DNA from: Acidimicrobiales bacterium
GTDB taxonomy: Bacteria; Actinomycetota; Acidimicrobiia; Acidimicrobiales; Bog-793
Assembly: GCA_030037405.1 (NCBI GenBank)
Contig: JASHRK010000142.1
Coordinates: forward strand, 1 to 19,163
Length of the DNA: 19,163 nt
Reading direction: 5' to 3'
Shown here: positions 13,507 to 19,163 of the stretch, one piece after another
Numbering within the stretch: the first letter of the stretch is position 1
Layout: each line of letters starts with the position of its first letter
Translations under genes and position numbers: made by a program
The notes under the pieces: generated by a model
The model's input: only the letters and a program-made list of their open reading frames with translations
Database searches by the model: none
Told to the model about the DNA's origin: nothing

Positions 13507-16464
13507 CTAGCCGGCGACCTCGGGACCGCTTCGAGAGACGGCGAGAAGAGCGATGTCGTCGGAGCGGTCCGTCCCGATCTCCTCGACGATCCTGTCGCAG
13601 AGCGTCTCGCTGTCTCCGGTATGGCCGGCCGCGAGCAAGACGAGCTCGTCCATGCGATCCGCAAGGTAGCCGTGGCGATCGTCGACGAGGCCGTCTGTAT
13701 AGAAGAGGAGGATCTCTTTCGAGAGGCGCCCTCGCCAGTCGCGTGCGCCTGGAGCGGGAGCGCCGAGCGGAGGCGTCACGGGGACGGGCAGGTAGTGGGC
13801 CTCCTTGCCCGAGACGACGAGCGGTGGAGGATGGCCGGCGCTCGCGATGGCGATGGCTCCCGTACGAGGGTCGAGGCGGCTGAACATCGCCGTGGAGATC
13901 TTCTCGAAGCCGAACAGCTCCCAGTCCTCCCTGAGCGCCTTCACGACGCTCCTCGGGTCGCCGCCCTGAGCCGCCAGCGTGCGCACGGCGCTTCGTAGGA
14001 GGCCCATCATGGCTGCGGAGTGGTGGTCGTGGCCCGCCACGTCGCCGATGACGAGGAAAAGCGAGCCGTCAGGGAGCGCCATGGCGTCGTAGAAGTCGCC
14101 CCCGACCTCGGCGTCGTCGGTGCCAGGGAGGTAGCGGACGGCGAGATGGACGCCTTCCAGCTCGGGCAGATCGGAAGGAAGGAGGCTCTGTTGCAGCACG
14201 TGGGAGATATCGTGCTCGATCTCGTATCGCCTCGCCTTCTCGACGACAGCTGCCACCTGGGAGGCGAGACGCTCGGCGAGCCTCACGTCAGAGAGGTCGA
14301 ACTGCCGGCGAGAGGCGGAGGCGACGAGTGTGAGCGATCCGAGAACAGTCCCTCCGACCGCCAGCGGTACGGCTATGTACGAGCTGAAATCGAGCTCCGA
14401 GACGATGTCGAGATGCTCGTCTCCCCGGGTGGTGCTGCGCAGGAAGTCCTTCGGCATCTGCGGTGACCACAACGTCCGGCCGTCGCGGATCACAAGAGCG
14501 CTCGGGTGCTCGCCCTCGAGGTCAGGTGGGTAGTCGCGCAACCTGTCCACGTACCTCCGCATCGTAGGGTCGGCGTGGTGGGCGACCCTACGAGCGAGCC
14601 TCTCCTCCTCGATCACGTCGATCAGGCAGAGATCGCCGAGCGTGGGCACGGCCGTCGTCGCCAGCCGATCGAGGGTCGCCTGGTAGCCGCCCGCCCCTGC
14701 GATCGCCGTCGCCACGTCCAGCAAGAAACGCTCCGACCTCTGGGACTCGCGCAGCTCCCAGTGAAGCCTGGCATTGCCGATCGCCACGGCGGAGCGTCCT
14801 GCCACGTCCGCAAGCAGGTGGCGCGTCGCCTCGTCGAGATCTCGGCCACCGGCGAGCTGCGCGACGAAGAGCGCCCCCATCCTGCGTGCCCCCTCCACGA
14901 GGGGCACGAGCATCGCCGCCCCAAGGCCGAGAGGAGCGAGCAGCTCGGCCACGTCTGAGAAGAGCTCTGCCGGAGCGTCGCTCGCAACCAGGCTCGCGAA
15001 GTCGGCGAAGTAGCGGGCCTCCCCTTCTGCAGCAGCACGCTCGAGAGCCGCCACGACTGAAGGATGGCCTCGCTCCGGCACCGACTCCCTGATGACGGAG
15101 TCGAGCTCGGGATCGCGATGGGCGAGCGCCTCGCGCACGAGCCTGCCGGAGCTGTCCATGACGTGGACGACGGCGAGATCGACGACTTGGGGGACAAGGA
15201 GCCGGACGACCTTGTCGAGGGTCTCTGTGTAGTCGAGCGACTCGCCGAGGGCACCCGAGATGGAGGCGAGGAGCCTGTTCCGCTCGGCCGCCTGCCGTTC
15301 GTTTCTCCGTAGCCGTGCCCTGTCGAAGGCCTGGGCTGCCTGCTCGGTCACGGCGACGAGGTATGCCCTCTCGTGCACCTCGAAGTCCCCTTCGCCGGCA
15401 AAGCCAAAGCTGAGCAGGCCGATGCTGTCGCCGTGGACGACCAAGGGGAGGATGGCGAGGCGATCGTGCTGCGGGGTGACCGTGGAGCTTGCCGGATACC
15501 GCGCTCGAAGGTCGGCTTTGGACCTTATCCAGATGGCCTCACGTGTCCGGAAGGCCTCGCAGGCCGGGAGATCCGCTTCAATCTCCATCGTCTGGAACTC
15601 CAGGGCGGTCCGGGACGCCCTGGCGGGACCGAAAAGGACGAGCGAGTCTCCCCGGGCGAGCCAGAGAGCGCAGCCCGGAGGCACTTCGGGGGCAGATCCG
15701 GCGAGGGCGCGGGAGGCCTCGATGGACACGATCTCTGTTATCTCCTCGTCGCTCAGCTGCCCCGAGAGGGCGACCGTGACGTTCTGGAGGTTGGCTATCA
15801 AGCCGGCAAGGGTCTCTGCCCGCAGGCGGGCGTCGCGCTCGGATTCGAAGAGCCTGACGCGATCCATCGCCGTCGATATCCGATCGGCGACAAGGGTGAG
15901 GGTGGCGGCATCCGTCTCGCTGAAGAAAGCCCGCTCGTAGCTGCCGGCGTGGAGCACCCCGAGCAGCTCGTCCCCGGTCAGGACAGGCACGGCGACGACA
16001 GAGCGGATGCCGAGGGCCCGTAGGGTGGGAGACGCCAGCTCGACCTTCGAGAGATCGTCGATCACGACAGGCTGCCTTCCTGCGGCGACCGAGCCCGCCA
16101 TGCCGGCGCCGACGGGCATGCTCACCTCGACTACCCGCGAAGAGAGCCCGACCGAGGTCCGCGTCACCAACTCGTCGCGGCTCTCGTTGGCAGCAAGAAA
16201 CGACACCGTGTCCGCCTCCAGCAGGTCGCGCACCGTCACGAGCACTCCGTCGAGGAACTCGTCCAGCGTCGGGTCGCTCACAGCCGAGTCGGTGGCGGCG
16301 GTGAGCTGCGCTCTCCAGCGACTGGCGGAGGCACCGGCAAGGTTGGCTGCCTGCTCAGCAGCGATCAGCCGCCTCACTCTCTCGGACTCGCGTGAGCCGG
16401 AGAGCCGCGCGGCTCGCCTGCGCCGCTTGCCTCGGGACCCCGGGTTGGTACGGCTGTCGCTCAC
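13507..16464 (-). CDS. Multi-GAF sensor PP2C phosphatase (SpoIIE/RsbU type)
   Basis: 985 residues from GTG 16464 (AAGGG six bases upstream). No signal peptide or membrane helix, so cytoplasmic. After a basic N-terminus come four GAF-like domains at about 65-205, 225-385, 408-565 and 588-742, then a short helix and a SpoIIE-type PP2C domain (770-980). Metal-site motifs are intact: VGGDFYD (D790, D793), VIGDVAGHD (D808), FYTDGLVD (D924) and RSDDIALLA (D969, D970). Such proteins dephosphorylate a STAS anti-anti-sigma factor in response to signals sensed by the GAF domains; the divergent STAS gene 315 bp away is the obvious substrate. No HATPase/RsbW kinase domain is fused or present in the window. 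The GAF ligands are unknown. Confidence 0.93.
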   Translation of the reverse strand: MSDSRTNPGSRGKRRRRAARLSGSRESERVRRLIAAEQAANLAGASASRWRAQLTAATDSAVSDPTLDEFLDGVLVTVRDLLEADTVSFLAANESRDELVTRTSVGLSSRVVEVSMPVGAGMAGSVAAGRQPVVIDDLSKVELASPTLRALGIRSVVAVPVLTGDELLGVLHAGSYERAFFSETDAATLTLVADRISTAMDRVRLFESERDARLRAETLAGLIANLQNVTVALSGQLSDEEITEIVSIEASRALAGSAPEVPPGCALWLARGDSLVLFGPARASRTALEFQTMEIEADLPACEAFRTREAIWIRSKADLRARYPASSTVTPQHDRLAILPLVVHGDSIGLLSFGFAGEGDFEVHERAYLVAVTEQAAQAFDRARLRRNERQAAERNRLLASISGALGESLDYTETLDKVVRLLVPQVVDLAVVHVMDSSGRLVREALAHRDPELDSVIRESVPERGHPSVVAALERAAAEGEARYFADFASLVASDAPAELFSDVAELLAPLGLGAAMLVPLVEGARRMGALFVAQLAGGRDLDEATRHLLADVAGRSAVAIGNARLHWELRESQRSERFLLDVATAIAGAGGYQATLDRLATTAVPTLGDLCLIDVIEEERLARRVAHHADPTMRRYVDRLRDYPPDLEGEHPSALVIRDGRTLWSPQMPKDFLRSTTRGDEHLDIVSELDFSSYIAVPLAVGGTVLGSLTLVASASRRQFDLSDVRLAERLASQVAAVVEKARRYEIEHDISHVLQQSLLPSDLPELEGVHLAVRYLPGTDDAEVGGDFYDAMALPDGSLFLVIGDVAGHDHHSAAMMGLLRSAVRTLAAQGGDPRSVVKALREDWELFGFEKISTAMFSRLDPRTGAIAIASAGHPPPLVVSGKEAHYLPVPVTPPLGAPAPGARDWRGRLSKEILLFYTDGLVDDRHGYLADRMDELVLLAAGHTGDSETLCDRIVEEIGTDRSDDIALLAVSRSGPEVAG

Positions 16465-16778
16465 CTCTGTCCCTTCGACACCCGTGTCGTCTCCAACTTA
16501 GTGCAACCCCCCGGGGCTCGTCGGAGCTCGTAGGTGATCGAGACGGAGCCGCGCGGCGGCGACGTTTGCGATCGCGCGATACGGGGAACGTCCTCTGGAC
16601 AACCAAGAAGGCGGTGGTATGCCCCCGGTACCACCGCCGGTAAGCAGCAGCCCTCGGTTCCCTCGCCCGGGGGCTGCTCCGCGCCACGGCAGGTCGAGGG
16701 GGCTGCGCGAGAGCTCTCGGTCCGCTAAGAATGAAGGCTCTAGGCCTTGAACCCGCTTGCATCGTCGAGGAGGGGCAG
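16465..16778. promoter_or_regulatory. 314-bp divergent intergenic region with stem-loops
   Basis: No gene is seen. It should hold promoters for the PP2C gene (left) and the STAS gene (right). Besides the two stem-loops listed separately it has a perfect palindrome CGAGAGCTCTCG (16708-16719) and, just after it, TAAGAAT (16725-16731), which could be the -10 of the STAS gene with the palindrome in its -35 zone. The ribosome-binding site AGGAGG for the STAS gene is at 16768-16773. Confidence 0.45.
16610..16678 (+). ncRNA. Possible structured RNA element: two stem-loops with a competing long-range pairing
   Basis: Stem 1 pairs GGCGGTGGTA (16610-16619) with TACCACCGCC (16629-16638), 10 perfect bp with a 9-base loop. 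Stem 2 pairs AGCAGCCC (16646-16653) with GGGCTGCT (16671-16678), 8 perfect bp. The loop of stem 1 contains CCCCCGG (16622-16628), an exact complement of CCGGGGG (16667-16673), which overlaps the 3' arm of stem 2; a pseudoknot or switch is possible. No known riboswitch class recognised. It may also simply be DNA-level dyads or an upstream part of the promoter. Confidence 0.3.
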
Positions 16779-17120
16779 GTGGCACAGGAATTCGGAGTGA
16801 GCGAGACGCGGAAGCTGGATCTGCCCGTGTTAGCCGTGCGGGGGGACGTCGACATCGCCACGAAAGATGCCCTCCAGTCCTCGCTCGACGCCATGGTCGA
16901 GGCCCCTGACCGGGTCCTCGTCGTCGACTTGAGCGAGGTGACCTTCATCGACTCGACCGGGCTCGGCGTCCTCGTGACGACGCTCACGAGATGCCGCGAG
17001 GCAGGAAAGGATCTTCACCTGGTGACGGAAAGCCCGCGAGTGCTCCAGCTCCTGTCGATCACGGGCCTCGACGAGACCTTCTCGGTCGTCGGATCGCTCG
17101 AGGAGATCGCTGGCACCTGA
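16779..17120 (+). CDS. STAS-domain anti-sigma factor antagonist (SpoIIAA/RsbV-like)
   Basis: 113 residues from GTG 16779, chosen because a perfect AGGAGG lies five bases upstream; ATG 16731 would add 16 residues that do not look like the domain. The single STAS domain fills the protein: beta strand VLAVRGDVDIAT, then VLVVDLSEVTFIDSTGLGVL with the phosphorylatable Ser at about residue 59 in the standard D-S-T/S-G-L-G context. In partner switching the unphosphorylated form binds the anti-sigma kinase and frees the sigma factor; phosphorylation inactivates it and a PP2C phosphatase restores it. The divergent four-GAF phosphatase is the likely enzyme. The cognate kinase and sigma factor are not in the window. 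Confidence 0.92.
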   Translation: MAQEFGVSETRKLDLPVLAVRGDVDIATKDALQSSLDAMVEAPDRVLVVDLSEVTFIDSTGLGVLVTTLTRCREAGKDLHLVTESPRVLQLLSITGLDETFSVVGSLEEIAGT

Positions 17121-17145
17121 CGGCCGGCGAAGCTCCTGGGAGGCA

Positions 17146-17188
17146 ATATCAGGTGCACCTGACAAACTTTGTCAGGTGCACCTGATAT
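17146..17188. promoter_or_regulatory. Perfect 43-bp inverted repeat with twin 14-bp palindromic operators
   Basis: Two 21-bp arms (17146-17166 and 17168-17188) are exact reverse complements around a single C at 17167. Each arm contains the perfect palindrome TCAGGTGCACCTGA (17149-17162 and 17172-17185), with centres 23 bp apart, about two helical turns. The right palindrome abuts the -10 element of the iron transport operon and the left one reaches the expected -35, as for a repressor site occupied by two dimers. The regulator is unknown; AGG/CCT half-sites faintly recall DtxR/MntR-type metal regulators. As RNA it could also fold into a very stable hairpin that ends the STAS transcript. Confidence 0.8.
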
Positions 17189-17199
17189 AGTCCTCTCCG
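17186..17199 (+). promoter_or_regulatory. Promoter -10 (TATAGT) of the iron ABC operon; predicted leaderless mRNA
   Basis: TATAGT (17186-17191) is a near-consensus -10 element. Transcription should begin about 17198-17200, at the ATG of the lipoprotein gene (17200), which has no Shine-Dalgarno sequence. The -10 to ATG gap is 8 bases, the same as in the marR promoter of this window. No good -35 hexamer is seen at the normal distance, since that stretch is the operator. Confidence 0.6.
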
Positions 17200-17571
17200 A
17201 TGCGGAGCGCTCGGCTAATCGTCCTGGTCCTTGTCCTGGGCTCCCTCGCCGCCGCCTGCGGGACGCCCTCGGGCGCAAATGCCGCCGTAGGGGACGCCAG
17301 GGCGATCGCCTGCATGAAGGTCGGTGCCGTCCTCTCAAACGGACCTGAGCCGAGCGCCGACCCGATCGGGTACGCCGAGGCGCAGATCCGCCTCCTCCGC
17401 CGGGTGAAGACGAGTGACGCAGCCTTGCGATCGGCGATCGCTCGGCTCGACGAGGCATACGCGCACTTCTACGACAGGAGCGGAGCGCCCGGCGCTCGAC
17501 ACGAGATCGCCTCCAGCGCCCGGGCGGTGGACCGGATCTGCCCCGGCGCCACCGTGAAGGACGGGATATGA
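17200..17571 (+). CDS. Small lipoprotein of unknown function, first gene of iron ABC operon
   Basis: 123 residues. The N-terminus has a basic start, a hydrophobic core and a lipobox-like LAAAC with Cys at residue 20 (LIVLVLVLGSLAAACG), so it is predicted to be exported and lipid-anchored on the outer face of the membrane. The mature part is short and helical (EAQIRLLRRVKTSDAALRSA) and has two further cysteines (C38 and C113) that could form a disulfide. Family not recognised. The stop overlaps the start of the FbpA-like gene (ATGA), and the operator-promoter lies directly upstream. A role as an accessory iron-binding or regulatory lipoprotein of the importer is inferred from position only. 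Confidence 0.75.
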   Translation: MRSARLIVLVLVLGSLAAACGTPSGANAAVGDARAIACMKVGAVLSNGPEPSADPIGYAEAQIRLLRRVKTSDAALRSAIARLDEAYAHFYDRSGAPGARHEIASSARAVDRICPGATVKDGI

Positions 17572-18599
17572 GATCTGCTCCAAGACGTCTGCTCGTCGCG
17601 GCGGCGGCCGCTCTTCTCGGAGGTTGCCTCTCCGGCTGCGGGGCGAGCACGCACGTGCCGACGCTCACGCTCTACAACGGCCAGCATCCCGAGACGACCG
17701 ACTCGCTCGTGCTTGGCTTCGAGAAGGCGACGGGAATCCACGTCATCGTGCGCTCGAACGACGAGGACTACCTGGCTGACGAGATCGTCGAGGAGGGCTC
17801 GCGATCACCGGCCGACGTGATCTACACGGAGAACTCCCAGGCGCTCGAGTACCTGCAGCAAAAGGGCCTCCTCGCCAAGGTTGAGCGCTCTACGGTCGCG
17901 AAGAGCCAGGCGAAGTACGACTCTCCCCGTGACGACTGGGTGGGAGTGTCGGCACGGGTGAGCGTGCTCATCTACAACCCGAGCCTGATCAAGAGATCAC
18001 AGCTTCCGACGCACGTGGTCCAGCTCGGCGAGCCGAGGTACAAGGGAAAGCTCGCAATCGCCAACGCCGAGTCGGACTTCGAGCCCATCGTCACCTCCGT
18101 CCTCAGGGCCTACGGCAAGGCGAGGACGCTTGCCTGGCTGAAGGCGATCAAGGCGAACGCCAGCGTCGGCAACCACATCTACCCTGACAACGAGACGATC
18201 GCAGACGAGGTCAACCGGGGCGTCGCCGCCTTCGGGATCGTGAACCAGTACTACTGGTGGCGGATGCGGGCGGAGGTTGGCGCCTCCAACATGCACTCGA
18301 AGATCACCTACTTCGCTCCCCGTGACCCCGGCTACGTCCTCGACATCTCCGGCGCCGCCGTGCTGCGCTCGAGCAGGCACAAGGCTCTGGCCCAGAGGTT
18401 CCTCGCCTTCATCGTCTCGAGAAGGGGCCAGCAGATCATCGCCCACTCGATCAGCTTCGAGTACCCGATCGACTCCGGCGTCACGACGGCCCAGCCCGAG
18501 ACGCCCTTCAAGGACCTGCAGCCGAACCCGATCAACATAAGAGAGCTCGGTGCCGGCACCGAGGCGATCGCCCTCTTGCGCGAGGTCCAGCTGATTTGA
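17568..18599 (+). CDS. Iron(III) ABC transporter substrate-binding lipoprotein, FbpA-like
   Basis: 343 residues from ATG 17568, overlapping the preceding stop by 4 bp. Lipoprotein signal with Cys at 20 (LLGGC) or, more typically, 24 (LSGC). The body matches the ferric-binding family: TLTLYNGQHPETTDSLVLGF near the start and VNQYYWWRMRAE in the middle. Iron ligands known from Neisseria FbpA (His9, Glu57, Tyr195, Tyr196) correspond to H40, E88, Y228 and Y229; the His-Glu spacing is 48 in both and the His-Tyr spacing is nearly equal (188 against 186). It should capture Fe3+ outside the membrane and pass it to the permease encoded next. Thiamine or putrescine binding proteins of the same fold are less likely given the twin Tyr. 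Confidence 0.92.
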   Translation: MRSAPRRLLVAAAAALLGGCLSGCGASTHVPTLTLYNGQHPETTDSLVLGFEKATGIHVIVRSNDEDYLADEIVEEGSRSPADVIYTENSQALEYLQQKGLLAKVERSTVAKSQAKYDSPRDDWVGVSARVSVLIYNPSLIKRSQLPTHVVQLGEPRYKGKLAIANAESDFEPIVTSVLRAYGKARTLAWLKAIKANASVGNHIYPDNETIADEVNRGVAAFGIVNQYYWWRMRAEVGASNMHSKITYFAPRDPGYVLDISGAAVLRSSRHKALAQRFLAFIVSRRGQQIIAHSISFEYPIDSGVTTAQPETPFKDLQPNPINIRELGAGTEAIALLREVQLI

Positions 18600-19163
18600 G
18601 CCTCGTCGCCGCCTCGGGGCGGGCCACCCGGCCACATCTCCTCCTCGCGCTCAGCCTGCTCGTGGTCGGCGTCCTCGCCCTCCCCCTCTGCTTCCTCCTG
18701 TCCGAGGCGGCGGGAGCCGGCCTGCCGGAGGTCTGGCACCTCATCTGGCGCTCCCTCACGGCGAGCCTTCTTTGGAACACCGTCCGGCTGACGATCGTCG
18801 TCACCCTCCTCTGCGCCGTCGTCGGCACGCTGGCGGCCTACGGAGTAGAGCGGACCGACCTCCCCGGACGACGGGTCTGGGCCGTGCTCGTCGTCGTCCC
18901 CTTCGCCATCCCTGACTTCGTCGTCAGCTTCGGCTGGTCCTCCCTGTCCACATGGGTGCAGGGCTTCAGGGGAGCCGTGCTCGTGATGACGCTCGCCGTC
19001 TACCCGCTCGTCTACCTCCCGGTTGCCGCCAGCCTGCGGGGGGCCGACCCCGGCCAGGAGGAGATCGCCCGTGGCCTTGGAGCCCGCCGCCTCGAGACCT
19101 TCTGGCGGGTGACGGTCGGCCAGGCGCGCCGCGCCATCCTCGGCGGCTGCCTCCTCGTCGCCC
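18596..19163 (+). CDS. Iron(III) ABC transporter permease, FbpB-like, N-terminal part
   Basis: 189 codons are visible from TTG 18596, which overlaps the FbpA-like stop as TTGA; the frame stays open to the window end. Hydrophobic segments lie at about residues 14-36, 58-82, 95-115 and 126-146. The loop LRGADPGQEEIARGLGARRL plus ETFWRVTVGQARRAILGG is the EAA motif that contacts the ATPase. FbpB-type permeases are about 500-560 residues with two such halves, so roughly two thirds of the gene lies outside. The ATPase gene is expected further downstream. A GTG/ATG start is absent nearby, and the overlap supports TTG. Confidence 0.88.
   Translation, partial: MSLVAASGRATRPHLLLALSLLVVGVLALPLCFLLSEAAGAGLPEVWHLIWRSLTASLLWNTVRLTIVVTLLCAVVGTLAAYGVERTDLPGRRVWAVLVVVPFAIPDFVVSFGWSSLSTWVQGFRGAVLVMTLAVYPLVYLPVAASLRGADPGQEEIARGLGARRLETFWRVTVGQARRAILGGCLLVA

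Noticed and set aside
17121..17199. IdeR/DtxR or Fur box of standard type
   Set aside because: The palindrome TCAGGTGCACCTGA has a 4-bp gap between AGG and CCT rather than the 19-bp IdeR layout and is not AT-rich like a Fur box. It is kept only as an unknown operator.
1..19163. CRISPR array, tRNA, rRNA, insertion sequence or prophage
   Set aside because: No regularly spaced repeats, cloverleaf, transposase or phage proteins were recognised in either strand.

Overview
The window is high-GC DNA with GTG and TTG starts, many 1-4 bp gene overlaps (ATGA, GTGA, TTGA), a DUF2510 protein, a four-GAF/SpoIIE-type phosphatase with a STAS partner, and at least two promoters that predict leaderless mRNAs. 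This points to an actinobacterium. A deep-branching lineage such as Acidimicrobiia is a guess from overall feel, not shown. No rRNA, tRNA, CRISPR array, transposase or phage gene is visible, so it reads as ordinary chromosome with several compact operons.

Left (1-4965, minus strand, cut at base 1): a membrane-bound complex related to complex I and group 4 hydrogenases, in the transcribed order NuoH/HyfC-like, HyfE-like, HyfF-like, NuoCD/HycE-like, then a ferredoxin-domain protein probably fused to NuoB. The HycE-like subunit lacks all four cysteines that bind the NiFe centre. It is therefore not a hydrogenase but an 'energy-converting hydrogenase related' (Ehr) type complex with unknown electron partners. 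No HyfB/NuoL-like gene lies at the promoter end.

Centre-left (4966-8838): a helical protein of unknown function with a Pro/Ala-rich tail, overlapping tail-to-tail with a DUF2510 membrane protein; then a MarR regulator translationally coupled to a 14-TM DHA2-type drug exporter. The 89-bp gap before marR holds a near-perfect 15-bp inverted repeat and further dyads over the promoter.

Centre (8903-12340, minus strand): methylmalonate-semialdehyde dehydrogenase (mmsA), a class III aminotransferase overlapping it by 4 bp, and a SoxR-type [2Fe-2S] regulator. The first two suit conversion of beta-alanine or a 3-amino-2-methylpropionate-type amine to a semialdehyde and then to acyl-CoA. mmsA carries a 21-bp tandem duplication of its own start. 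Divergent from it is uppP (undecaprenyl-diphosphate phosphatase), with a large hydrophilic insertion.

Right (13507-17120): a 985-residue 4xGAF + PP2C (SpoIIE/RsbU-type) phosphatase divergent from a STAS anti-anti-sigma protein. This is a partner-switching signalling pair without its kinase. The 314-bp gap holds two strong stem-loops with a possible competing long-range pairing.

Far right (17200-19163, plus strand, cut at the end): an iron(III) ABC importer operon of a small unknown lipoprotein, an FbpA-like binding protein with recognisable iron ligands, and the start of an FbpB-like permease. Its promoter is built into a perfect 43-bp inverted repeat containing two copies of TCAGGTGCACCTGA, which looks like a dedicated repressor site.
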